A DNA stretch of 64,000 nucleotides, taken from the NCBI GenBank assembly GCA_016708785.1, contig JADJFC010000005.1:1-64000 (forward strand), written 5' to 3'. The stretch comes from Bacteroidota bacterium. GTDB lineage: Bacteria > Bacteroidota > Bacteroidia > AKYH767-A > 2013-40CM-41-45. Shown one piece after another: positions 26,393-34,720 of the stretch; the stretch's first letter is position 1; each line of letters begins with the position of its first letter. Under the pieces are notes generated by a model, which did no database searches, had not been told where the DNA came from, and was given only the letters and a program-made list of their open reading frames with translations. A program made the translations under genes and the position numbers.

Positions 26393-27151
26393 ATGAACGA
26401 CAAACTCCAATGGAACAATGTTGCCGACAAATACGAAGATGAGATCTTCAGCGTATTTAAAAACGACAAAGGCAAAAAGATAGAACACTATCTGAAAAAG
26501 CACGCAGACAAAAATCATGTTGCTATTGATTTTGGCTGCGGTATCGGCTATGCATTACCATTGATCACTCCATATTTCAAAAAAGTGATTGCCTTGGACG
26601 TTTCTCAGGAATGTATCAATAAAGCACAATTGGTTTCTTATGAGAATGTAGTTTTTAAACAAGCAGATCTTGCTAGCACTAAGATCGATCCTGTGAAAGG
26701 CGATTTTGCTTTTTGCTGTAACGTTGCTATCTCAGGAAACAATACAAGAAACTATCGCATTCTTCAAAATGTATTGAATTCATTAAAAGTTGGAGGCATT
26801 GCAGTTTTTGTTTTACCTTCATTAGAATCGTCTTCGCTTTCATCACAAAAAATGATTGAGTGGTATAAAAAGGAGAACACTGTCATCAATGAAATTCCAT
26901 TAGATGAATTGACACATCTGAACGAAGTCGACAGCAAAAGAGTGATGCAAGGAATTTTTAAGATCAACGACATTCCTACAAAACATTATTCATTTGCTGA
27001 ACTATTTTCGTTTTTCAATAAAGGAAATTTCAAGTTGGAAAACATCGATCGAGTAGAATATGATTGGGCAACAGAATTCAATTCGCCACCTTCATGGATG
27101 CGTGATCCATATCCATTTGATTGGTTGGTGGAAGTAAAAAGAGTGAAGTAA
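26393..27151 (+). CDS. SAM-dependent class I methyltransferase
   Basis: 252 residues from ATG 26393. This start is chosen because the conserved fold begins right after MNDKLQWNNVADKYEDEIF; the frame is open further upstream without similarity. SAM-binding motif I is AIDFGCGIGYALPL (residues about 45-57), followed by the acidic end of strand 2 in IALDVS and motif II-like KGDFAFCCNVAIS. The C-terminal part carries the typical substrate cap of Methyltransf_11/25-like enzymes. The substrate (small molecule or other) cannot be deduced. The DUF2185 gene follows after 28 bp, so they may share a transcript. Confidence 0.85.
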   Translation: MNDKLQWNNVADKYEDEIFSVFKNDKGKKIEHYLKKHADKNHVAIDFGCGIGYALPLITPYFKKVIALDVSQECINKAQLVSYENVVFKQADLASTKIDPVKGDFAFCCNVAISGNNTRNYRILQNVLNSLKVGGIAVFVLPSLESSSLSSQKMIEWYKKENTVINEIPLDELTHLNEVDSKRVMQGIFKINDIPTKHYSFAELFSFFNKGNFKLENIDRVEYDWATEFNSPPSWMRDPYPFDWLVEVKRVK

Positions 27152-27179
27152 TCAGTGCAACATTTTTAATAGCCAACCA

Positions 27180-27521
27180 ATGGAAGGAAAGAAATATAAA
27201 CTAAGCGCCGGAGCGAATGAAGATTTAGTTGCGAAGATGGGATTTTGTCTGGCATCCGATAAGATCACAGTCGATGGATTACCGGTAGGCTACATGTACC
27301 GCGAAGAACCGGAAGAAGAAGATGACAGCGGATGGAGATTTTTATCCGGAACAGAGGAGCAAGACTATGTCGATAACCCCGAGAATTCAGGAATCTTTGA
27401 AGTGAATACCATTGCGAACTACGACAAAGCGATTGTCTACTATCTCAAAATGCCGTACGGAACAGAGATGGAACGTATTCCCGGCGAAGACAAATTCAGA
27501 AAAATAACGAATAACGAATAG
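27180..27521 (+). CDS. DUF2185 (immunity protein Imm33-like) protein
   Basis: 113 residues that match the DUF2185 pattern well: CLASDKITVDGLPVGYMYRE, then DSGWRFLSGTEEQ, then NSGIFEVNTIANYD. These proteins are small, acidic and cytoplasmic; part of the family has been assigned to polymorphic-toxin immunity, but many members stand alone with unknown roles. No toxin gene is seen next to it. It ends just before the inverted repeat at 27536. Confidence 0.88.
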   Translation: MEGKKYKLSAGANEDLVAKMGFCLASDKITVDGLPVGYMYREEPEEEDDSGWRFLSGTEEQDYVDNPENSGIFEVNTIANYDKAIVYYLKMPYGTEMERIPGEDKFRKITNNE

Positions 27522-27535
27522 GTATTCAAAGCAAA

Positions 27536-27619
27536 ATTCCGTGGTCTCATTGTGTTCTTGTGTTCTTGTGTTAAAATTTTAAACACTAAGAACACAAGAA
27601 CACAATGAGACCACGGAAT
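27536..27619. repeat. Hairpin between convergent genes, probable bidirectional terminator
   Basis: Arms 27536-27572 and 27582-27619 pair over 37 of 38 positions with a single-base bulge and an A/T-rich loop of nine bases. Each arm holds tandem TTCTTGTG words. It fills the gap between the stops of the DUF2185 gene (plus) and the FN3 gene (minus, stop at 27623). Confidence 0.85.
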
Positions 27620-27622
27620 GGC

Positions 27623-30004
27623 TTAGTTTTTATTCAACAATATTTTTTCGTCTCCAACTTTCAAGAGATACATCCCCGAACTTAAAAACTCCACATCAAG
27701 CTCAAACAAATTTTTACCTGAAACAATATTTATTTCTTTTTCAAGAACCAATCGGCCGGAAAGGTCATAGATCGAAATAAGCGAATGCTGTTCTTCTTCC
27801 GAAATTCTTTCAATGCTAATAGAAACCTTATCGGTTGCCGGGTTTGGATAAACGACAAACGAATTTTCTGTAACATCCGGTTTGCGTGTTCTCAATGGCG
27901 TACCAAAAACCAGTGGAGCTGAATAACTCGATTGCGGACTTGCAATACAAACAGAACGCACCTGCCACTGATAAGTAGTATTTGCTGCGAGTCCTGTAAG
28001 CGTCGTTCCATTTCCACCGGTACCCGCAACTTTTTTCCATAAGTAATTCGTTGTTCCATTCACAGAGTAACGGATTAGGAATGTATCTGCAGAAACATAT
28101 TGCGTCCAACTCACATCAGCAGAATTGTTAGTGATGTTAGATGTCGCAAGTCCTGTCGGAATTACACATGCAATTGGAACTGCCGAAGTAGTGAAAGTGA
28201 TTGTACTGCTATATCCGGTTGAAACACCTGAACAAATAGAACTGATTGCTAAATTGTAAGTTGTGTTTGGATATAGACCATTTATGATTGCCGAATATCC
28301 GGAACTTCCAGGCTGGTTTAGATAAATAAAACTAAATGAGCCCTGAACATTATAACGAATCCTGAAAGTATCAGCAGTTACAAGATTTGTCCAGTCGATT
28401 AATGCTGAAACATTGGTGATATTCGAAACAGACAGACTGTGTGGACGGGAACATGCAACGGGAATATTAAGTGTCGTGAAATTGTCAGAGGCACTATAAC
28501 CAGAGCTTACTCCACTGCAGATTGAACTTACCTGATATGAGTAAAGAGAATTTGGTTGGAGGTTGTTTAAGGTCACTGTACTGCCTCCTGCTCCGTTAAT
28601 ATTCATGTATTGGTTAATTCCACTTCCGAATTTACTATAACGAATTCTAAAAGTATCAGCAGTGACATATGGCGACCAACTCAATGTTACACTTGTATTT
28701 GTTGTGTTCGATGATGAAAGTCCCCATGGTCTTGCACATGCAACCGGTGTTGACAATGTCACAAACTGATAAACCGGACAATATCCGCTGCTTACGCCGT
28801 TGCAGATTGAACTAATCTGAACGTTATACGTTGTTGCAGGTGCTAAATTTGTAAGCGTATAATTATGTGCCAATGCGCCATTCACATTTATGTATCTGTT
28901 ATTACCTGATCCGAATTCAGAATACCGAATTCTGAAAGTATCAGCGACTACAAAATTTGTCCAGCTGATATTTGCGGAAACGTTGGTGATCGATCCCGCA
29001 GCAACAGCATAAGGACGAATACAATTTATTGGTGTCGATAAAGTCGTAAAATTAAATGGCGCACTATATCCACTGCTAACACCAAGACAAATCGAACTGA
29101 TCTGAACAGTATAAGTCGTGCCCGGATTCAAATTTGTAAGTGAGGCGGTATGCGGTATTGGCGAAGTAGAATTGATGTAACGATAATTGATCGTATTCTG
29201 TTCTGCATACCGGATTCGGAATGTATCTGCAGAAACATAATTTGTCCATAGTATAGTCGCAGCTGTATTGGTTACACCGCTTGCAGAAATTCCATAAGGG
29301 CGAATACATGGAAGCACCGTTGTATCTGTTGTGAATGAAACAACTGGCACACTGTAAGTGCTGCTAATTGCTCCGTTGCATATCGTGCTAATATCAACAT
29401 CATAAGTTTCTCCCGGAGAAAGATTGCTCAGTGACGTATTTGTTAATCCTCCTGAGCCATTTACATCTTTGTAGAAATATCCTGAAGTAGCAGTTTTGTA
29501 ACGAATGCGGAAGGTATCAGCAAGAGTTGGAGTTATCCAGTTGACCGTTGCAGTTGTATTTGTTATTGCAGAAACAGAAACACCGCTTGGTACCGGACAA
29601 GAGTTAACCTGAGGAACCAGAAATCCATTTGCTAAAATATTATCGACAGGAATAGATCCCATCCATGGCATTGAATTGTCATAGGTAATTACATGCACAT
29701 CATACCATCCGAATGGAGCGCCAACAGGAATTGTGAAATCAGCCGTAAAGACATCGTCATAGAAAGGCGGAACTGACATTGGCCAAGTATAGAAACTCGT
29801 AAAAATGGTAGTTGCTCCTTGTTGTAAATAAATATCATTTGTTCCTAAAGACGACGAACTGGTAAACATAACGCCATTCGCCATGGTAATTGTCGTAGTA
29901 AGAGTTTGTCCACGGAAAGCATTTGATGGACTTATGGATGCTACCTGAGCCTTTAAAAAATTAAATGAGAAAAATAGCAATGCAAGGAGTAATAATTTTT
30001 TCAT
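27623..30004 (-). CDS. T9SS-exported protein with six fibronectin type III repeats
   Basis: 793 residues starting with the signal peptide MKKLLLLALLFFSFNFLKAQ. The first 150 residues form an N-terminal domain opening VASISPSNAFRGQTLT, similar to secreted Bacteroidota IPT-like modules. Then six FN3 repeats of about 95 residues follow, each with ITNxxAxVxW and the phrase ADTFRIRY (ADTFLIRY in the last). A T9SS type A tail closes the protein: FVVYPNPATDKVSI ... SSGMYLLKVGD. Likely an exported cell-surface or matrix-binding protein. The near-fixed wording of the repeats points to recent internal duplication. Confidence 0.92.
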   Translation of the reverse strand: MKKLLLLALLFFSFNFLKAQVASISPSNAFRGQTLTTTITMANGVMFTSSSSLGTNDIYLQQGATTIFTSFYTWPMSVPPFYDDVFTADFTIPVGAPFGWYDVHVITYDNSMPWMGSIPVDNILANGFLVPQVNSCPVPSGVSVSAITNTTATVNWITPTLADTFRIRYKTATSGYFYKDVNGSGGLTNTSLSNLSPGETYDVDISTICNGAISSTYSVPVVSFTTDTTVLPCIRPYGISASGVTNTAATILWTNYVSADTFRIRYAEQNTINYRYINSTSPIPHTASLTNLNPGTTYTVQISSICLGVSSGYSAPFNFTTLSTPINCIRPYAVAAGSITNVSANISWTNFVVADTFRIRYSEFGSGNNRYINVNGALAHNYTLTNLAPATTYNVQISSICNGVSSGYCPVYQFVTLSTPVACARPWGLSSSNTTNTSVTLSWSPYVTADTFRIRYSKFGSGINQYMNINGAGGSTVTLNNLQPNSLYSYQVSSICSGVSSGYSASDNFTTLNIPVACSRPHSLSVSNITNVSALIDWTNLVTADTFRIRYNVQGSFSFIYLNQPGSSGYSAIINGLYPNTTYNLAISSICSGVSTGYSSTITFTTSAVPIACVIPTGLATSNITNNSADVSWTQYVSADTFLIRYSVNGTTNYLWKKVAGTGGNGTTLTGLAANTTYQWQVRSVCIASPQSSYSAPLVFGTPLRTRKPDVTENSFVVYPNPATDKVSISIERISEEEQHSLISIYDLSGRLVLEKEINIVSGKNLFELDVEFLSSGMYLLKVGDEKILLNKN

Positions 30005-30133
30005 ATGATGATACTTTGGGCGGTTTTATCAGGTTATAAAAATATAATTTTTAAATCAATTTGTTGAATTAATAAATCACTTTTTGGTGAATCGATGGGA
30101 ATTGAAGTCTTTTCAAGTTTATGAATAGGTCAA

Positions 30134-30180
30134 AGGTCAAGGGTAAGCCGAGCTAACCTTTGACTTTTGACCCTTGACCT
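30134..30180. repeat. Intergenic repeat of AGGTCAAGGGT words
   Basis: AGGTCAAGGGT (30134-30144) is the reverse complement of ACCCTTGACCT (30170-30180); further copies of the same word lie at 30128-30137 and 30219-30229, and similar words at 22407-22438. No gene between 30005 and 30268. Confidence 0.6.
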
Positions 30181-30268
30181 TTTAGAATTGAGACATTAGT
30201 CCCAACCTTTTACCATTAACCCTTGACCTAATTTTACCGCCCCAAGCATTTACTTCCTGACAATTCAC

Positions 30269-30276
30269 TACCTTTG
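30269..30276 (+). promoter_or_regulatory. Promoter -7 box upstream of the cyclophilin operon
   Basis: TACCTTTG is an exact match to TAnnTTTG and lies 20 bp before the cyclophilin ATG. A clear TTG -33 element at the right spacing is not seen, so the call rests on the -7 box alone. Confidence 0.45.
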
Positions 30277-30296
30277 CAACCCAATTTGAACAAAAA

Positions 30297-30734
30297 ATGA
30301 CAAAAGCAACAATTTACACAGACAAAGGGAATATGAAGGTGGAGTTTTTCGATAAAGACGCCCCAAATACCGTAAAAAACTTCGTCGATTTAGCTAAAAA
30401 AGGCTACTACAATGGGTTAACATTTCATCGTGTGATCCCGAATTTCGTTATTCAGGGTGGTTGTCCTGATGGAACAGGTGCAGGTGGACCGGGTTACAAG
30501 ATCAAATGCGAATTAGATGGTGGCAATCAATACCACGATCGTGGCGTTTTGAGTATGGCTCATGCAGGTCGCGATACCGGTGGCTCACAATTTTTCATTT
30601 GTCATAGCCGTACAAACACTGCTCACCTTGACAGAAACCATACTTGTTTTGGAAAAGTAGTGGAAGGTCTTGAAGTGATCGATGCAATTCGTGCTGATGA
30701 TGAGATAACAAAGATCGAAGTGAAAGAAGAATAA
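30297..30734 (+). CDS. Peptidyl-prolyl cis-trans isomerase, cyclophilin type
   Basis: 145 residues forming a single cyclophilin domain. The catalytic signature FHRVIPNFVIQGG (residues 43-55) is intact, including the Arg; GTGAGGPGYKIKCEL, SMAHAGRDTGGSQFFICH and NHTCFGKVVEG follow at the usual places. There is no signal peptide, so it should work in the cytoplasm on proline bonds of folding proteins. First gene of a tight set: endonuclease I follows after 22 bp and dipeptide epimerase 12 bp after that. Confidence 0.95.
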   Translation: MTKATIYTDKGNMKVEFFDKDAPNTVKNFVDLAKKGYYNGLTFHRVIPNFVIQGGCPDGTGAGGPGYKIKCELDGGNQYHDRGVLSMAHAGRDTGGSQFFICHSRTNTAHLDRNHTCFGKVVEGLEVIDAIRADDEITKIEVKEE

Positions 30735-30756
30735 ATTGTTTTGTAAAAAAAACTAG

Positions 30757-32424
30757 ATGAATAAGAAAATAAATATTTCAGTAAGGCTGCTCATTGCAGC
30801 CTTATTTTATTTACCGTCGTTGGTGCATGCACAAGGATTAACTGTAAGTTCTGCGCAATTGAATTTTGGTGTAGCATATGAAAATGCACCCGACAGTCTT
30901 TTGTTGACGATACAGAATCCAACTTCACGTGACATCACTGTTACCGGAATTAAATTCTATACGACCTACGGACAGCCTGCCTTTTCATCGCGATTCACAA
31001 ATGCATATGTGATTTCAGCAGGTAGTTCACAAGCTGAATGGATAAAATTTTCTCCTCGTCACAACATATTACACAATACGGAAATGGTAATTGAAAATGA
31101 TGGCTTGAGAGGTTACGTAAGCGTTGACCTTATCGGACAAGGCCGTTATTCAAAAACATATTATTCTGCAACGGAAAATACATCGGAAGAAGCATTGAAA
31201 ACATCAATTCACAATGTTACGGGTGTTGGATATACTTCACTTGGATATAATGATGCACGTGACGAAATGTTTATGTCGATCGATAATCAACGTGTCAATG
31301 GACAAGGCGCATCTATAAATACATTAGAGTGTGTTTACACAGGAAGATTAGCGACCGGTTACGTTGATCGTTCAGACTGCCAGACAAGCGACAATTTCAA
31401 TACAGAACATACATGGCCGCAATCTTTATTTGCAAGTGCAGAGCCAATGAAATCAGATCTGCATCATCTCTTTCCAACAGACGATGCAGCGAATGGTATC
31501 CGTGGCGATAATCCATTTGCAGAAGTAACGAATCCGACATGGTCGGTTGGTGGATCCTCAGGAACTAATACTTTCTTCGAACCAAGAGATGAGCATAAAG
31601 GTGCTGTTGCACGTGCAATGTTTTATTTCGTTTTGCGATATCAGAATTATTCGAATTTTCTTGACGCTACGCAAGAATCAGTTTTAAGAAATTGGTACAA
31701 TACTTTTCCTGTTACAGCAGTTGATAGAACAAGAGTTGATGACATTCAAGCTGTTCAGCACAACAGAAATCCATTTGTTGATTATCCGCAATTTCTAGAG
31801 CGTATCCGTTCTATCGTTTTTACATCTGTAGCGCAAAGAGTATTTTTATACGACCTGACACAGGATACAGCAATCTTCGGATTTGTTCCTGCGAATATTC
31901 CGGCTGACTTCAACTATGTGTTAGTCAATGATGGTAATACTGCAATTGACATTTCAAGTATTCAATTAACTCATCCAACTGAATTATCGATCACATCAGG
32001 TAGTGCAAATGCAACTTTGCAGCCCGGTGAATCGCATAATATCGTTATGCATTTCTTGTCAGCTAATACAGATTCAGTTCGTGCATTTTTATCTTTTCAA
32101 CTTGCAGAAGTAGGTGGAAGCGGACAACAGAATGTTTCTATTCCTGTATTTGTGAATGATGTTGTTTTCACAAATATTGCTGATGCAACAAAAGAGATCT
32201 CTCAGGTTTATCCGAATCCGGCTCATGGAAATTTATATGTAAATTCATTGGTGACAAATTCTGTTTTTCAATTGATTGGCCTCGATGGAAAGATTGTCGA
32301 GGTTAAGAATAGCGAATCAATCGGAACAATTGAATTTGATCTGTCAAATGTTGCTGCCGGAACATACATCTTAAAGCACAGCACACGTTCAAATGTTCAG
32401 TATTCTAAGATCATTGTATATTAA
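30757..32424 (+). CDS. Secreted endonuclease I family nuclease with T9SS sorting domain
   Basis: 555 residues. A signal peptide ends near SLVHAQ; a beta-sandwich of about 110 residues (LNFGVAYENAPDSLLLTIQN, ASH/choice-of-anchor-like) comes first. The nuclease domain (about 130-355) has the endonuclease I block NTEHTWPQSLF, SDLHHLFPTD and NRNPFVDYP; the two His-rich blocks form the metal-dependent active site of the family (PF04231). A second beta-rich module (GNTAIDISSIQL) and a T9SS tail (VYPNPAHGNLYV ... AGTYILKHS) close it. It probably degrades extracellular DNA for nutrients. It lies in a likely operon with the cyclophilin. Confidence 0.93.
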   Translation: MNKKINISVRLLIAALFYLPSLVHAQGLTVSSAQLNFGVAYENAPDSLLLTIQNPTSRDITVTGIKFYTTYGQPAFSSRFTNAYVISAGSSQAEWIKFSPRHNILHNTEMVIENDGLRGYVSVDLIGQGRYSKTYYSATENTSEEALKTSIHNVTGVGYTSLGYNDARDEMFMSIDNQRVNGQGASINTLECVYTGRLATGYVDRSDCQTSDNFNTEHTWPQSLFASAEPMKSDLHHLFPTDDAANGIRGDNPFAEVTNPTWSVGGSSGTNTFFEPRDEHKGAVARAMFYFVLRYQNYSNFLDATQESVLRNWYNTFPVTAVDRTRVDDIQAVQHNRNPFVDYPQFLERIRSIVFTSVAQRVFLYDLTQDTAIFGFVPANIPADFNYVLVNDGNTAIDISSIQLTHPTELSITSGSANATLQPGESHNIVMHFLSANTDSVRAFLSFQLAEVGGSGQQNVSIPVFVNDVVFTNIADATKEISQVYPNPAHGNLYVNSLVTNSVFQLIGLDGKIVEVKNSESIGTIEFDLSNVAAGTYILKHSTRSNVQYSKIIVY

Positions 32425-32436
32425 TTTCAAATAAGA

Positions 32437-33510
32437 ATGACGGGAGAAATAATAAAGTCAATCGAGGTAATACCATTGAAGGTAAAACTCATTGAACCAT
32501 TTATTATTTCTCTCGGCAAATTAGAATATGCCGATAATGTTGTGGTGAAGATCACAACTCAAAATGGCATCATTGGTTTTGGCGAATGCAGTCCTTTTCG
32601 TAGCATCCATGGTGAAACTGCAGAAACCTGCTTAGCCGTTGGCAAGATCATTTCAGAAAATTTTATCGGCAAGGACGCATTGAAGATCGAAGAACTTGTT
32701 TCTTTGATGGACAAAATTATTTTCGGTAACACTTCAATAAAGAGTGCTTTTGATATTTCCTTGTATGACATTGCTTCACAACATTCAAAAGTTCCTCTTT
32801 ATGAATTTCTCGGTGGAAAAAATGATAAGGTGATTCACACAGACTACACCGTAAGCATTGACACTCCAGAGAAAATGACTTCGGATGCAAAGAAAATTCT
32901 GAATGCAGGATTTCCGGTTATCAAAGTAAAGCTTGGCGGAACTGCGGAGCAAGATATTTTTCGAATGAAAAGTATTCGTGCTGCAGTCGGAAATGAAATC
33001 CCAATTCGCATCGATGCCAATCAAGGGTGGAGTAAAGAAGACGCCATCTATATTTTGTCTGAATTGAAATCGTTGAACATTCAACATTGTGAAGAGCCTA
33101 TATTAAAACACAGTTTTCTCGATCTGCCCGAAATAAAAAATGCAAGTGCAATTCCAATCATGGCCGATGAATCATGTTGCGATCATTTAGATGCAGCACG
33201 ACTCATAAAAATAAAAGCGTGTGATCTTTTCAATATTAAATTAGGCAAGTCCGGCGGAATTTTCAAAGCAATGAAGATCCTAAGACTTGCAGAAGAAAAT
33301 AATATCGGCGTACAAATAGGAGGCTTCCTCGAATCACGACTAGGTTTCACTGCATCTGCTCATTTAGCACTAAGCAGTCCGGCAGCAAAATTTTTCGATT
33401 TCGATACACCCTTAATGTTTGAAGAAGATCCGATCAAAGGTGGGATTCGGTATGGGGAAAGAGGTTTGGTTACACTTCCGGTGGGAACTGGGCTGGGGGC
33501 TTATTTATAG
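32437..33510 (+). CDS. Dipeptide epimerase (L-Ala-D/L-Glu epimerase-like, enolase superfamily)
   Basis: 357 residues with both domains of the enolase superfamily. In the barrel, the KxK motif is in PVIKVKLGG; the metal ligands follow as RIDANQGW, CEEPI and MADESC, and the second catalytic Lys is in NIKLGKSGG. This set is typical of the muconate-lactonising/dipeptide epimerase group, and SPFRSIHGET at the N-terminal capping domain agrees. Likely reaction: epimerisation of L-Ala-D-Glu from peptidoglycan or related dipeptides; other dipeptide specificities are possible. Last gene of the cyclophilin set. Confidence 0.9.
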   Translation: MTGEIIKSIEVIPLKVKLIEPFIISLGKLEYADNVVVKITTQNGIIGFGECSPFRSIHGETAETCLAVGKIISENFIGKDALKIEELVSLMDKIIFGNTSIKSAFDISLYDIASQHSKVPLYEFLGGKNDKVIHTDYTVSIDTPEKMTSDAKKILNAGFPVIKVKLGGTAEQDIFRMKSIRAAVGNEIPIRIDANQGWSKEDAIYILSELKSLNIQHCEEPILKHSFLDLPEIKNASAIPIMADESCCDHLDAARLIKIKACDLFNIKLGKSGGIFKAMKILRLAEENNIGVQIGGFLESRLGFTASAHLALSSPAAKFFDFDTPLMFEEDPIKGGIRYGERGLVTLPVGTGLGAYL

Positions 33511-34012
33511 TTTTAGAAGTATGGGTTAAAGGGCTTAAAGTGATTAGGGTGTTGCATTTTTTCCGGTAATTAGTTCGAAACTGGATTATAAGGATTTGAA
33601 CAAAATTTGGACTTTAAAGCCTTTCCTTGAACTCAAAGAGAAAGTACTCGACTTTAAGTGGCATTTTTAATATCTTTTAAGGAAAGTCAATAAAAGCTAA
33701 GAATTTAATGAAACGGGGTTGATAAAATCAATTAGCTTAAATTTATTACTTGCTTCAATTTTTATTGCGTTAGTCACAATCACTTCTAGAAATTATCACT
33801 TACATAAAGTTTGGATATTTAATCAACCAATGAGTCAAGATTTGTCAAAAAAATTTGCCAAAAATTGGCGGTGATTTTTTTTATTAATTTGGTTTTGAAA
33901 GTATTTTTCACTAATTATGTCAATACTTTTTATAAAAAACCATTTGAAAGTAAATTTCAGAAATATTTAATGCTTATTTGTTTTATCACATTTACTAAAA
34001 ACATAAACTAAG
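33511..34012. other. Long intergenic stretch upstream of the beta-helix protein
   Basis: About 500 bp, very A+T-rich, no gene or clear hairpin recognised. It must contain the promoter of the gene at 34013, but no exact TAnnTTTG box with a TTG partner was found. Confidence 0.4.
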
Positions 34013-34720
34013 ATGAAAAAAACTAAATTATTTTTTGTGTCACTTTTACAGATTCTCCTTACTATTAATTGTCTTTATGCTCAAGTAGCTGACAACCCAT
34101 TAAGAGGATTGTACATTGATAAATTTGTAAAGTATGATAATGCTTCAATTTACAATAATTCTTTTTCTATTCTAGGTGTTGATCAAAACATTGATGGGAT
34201 ATTTGAAAAAGAAGAAGAAGTTTTAGTTTACGCACAACAAAATCATTTTACGACAATAATACTTTATGACTTACACAAAGTGTTTACTTCAAGTGCACCT
34301 TTAGTTTGGAATAAAAATGATTCGAGAAATGAAAGTTTACAGGAGCATTTATGTAGGTTCATGATGAATGCAAAATCATACTATGGCATTACAAGAATAC
34401 TTGCAGCAATTGGTAGTGCAAATACAGCTCAAGATGTTGAAGATTTTAACGACATGTTCTCTACTCCAACTCCTCCTGTTCCTTTGAATCCATCGCAACC
34501 TAATTTACAAGCTGGAAATCCACAGCTACTAATCCTGAATCAACAGTACAATGTTGGTGATGCTCTTCTGATGCCCTCAGAAGTAGCTAAATTTGCATTG
34601 AGGGTTTCAAGTAATAGTTTAAGTTGTGGTGCTGCCTTTGATGGCTTTGTTACGGAGTATGAGTTTTGGGTTGATCCTTTAGCTGTCAATGACACCCGCG
34701 TACCTTTTACGAGCAATTAA
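34013..34720 (+). CDS. Long T9SS Ig/SprB/beta-helix protein, fragment 1 (signal peptide)
   Basis: First of four pieces of a gene running to 40270. The signal peptide MKKTKLFFVSLLQILLTINCLYAQ is followed by a globular domain opening VADNPLRGLYIDKFVKYDN and ending GFVTEYEFWVDP; I do not recognise the fold. The frame stops at TAA 34718, overlapping an ATG (TAATG). One more T in the T4 run 34705-34708 gives VPFYEQLMSALKVITTN, a continuous helix leading into fragment 2, so the overlap is more likely an artefact than translational coupling. Confidence 0.75.
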   Translation: MKKTKLFFVSLLQILLTINCLYAQVADNPLRGLYIDKFVKYDNASIYNNSFSILGVDQNIDGIFEKEEEVLVYAQQNHFTTIILYDLHKVFTSSAPLVWNKNDSRNESLQEHLCRFMMNAKSYYGITRILAAIGSANTAQDVEDFNDMFSTPTPPVPLNPSQPNLQAGNPQLLILNQQYNVGDALLMPSEVAKFALRVSSNSLSCGAAFDGFVTEYEFWVDPLAVNDTRVPFTSN

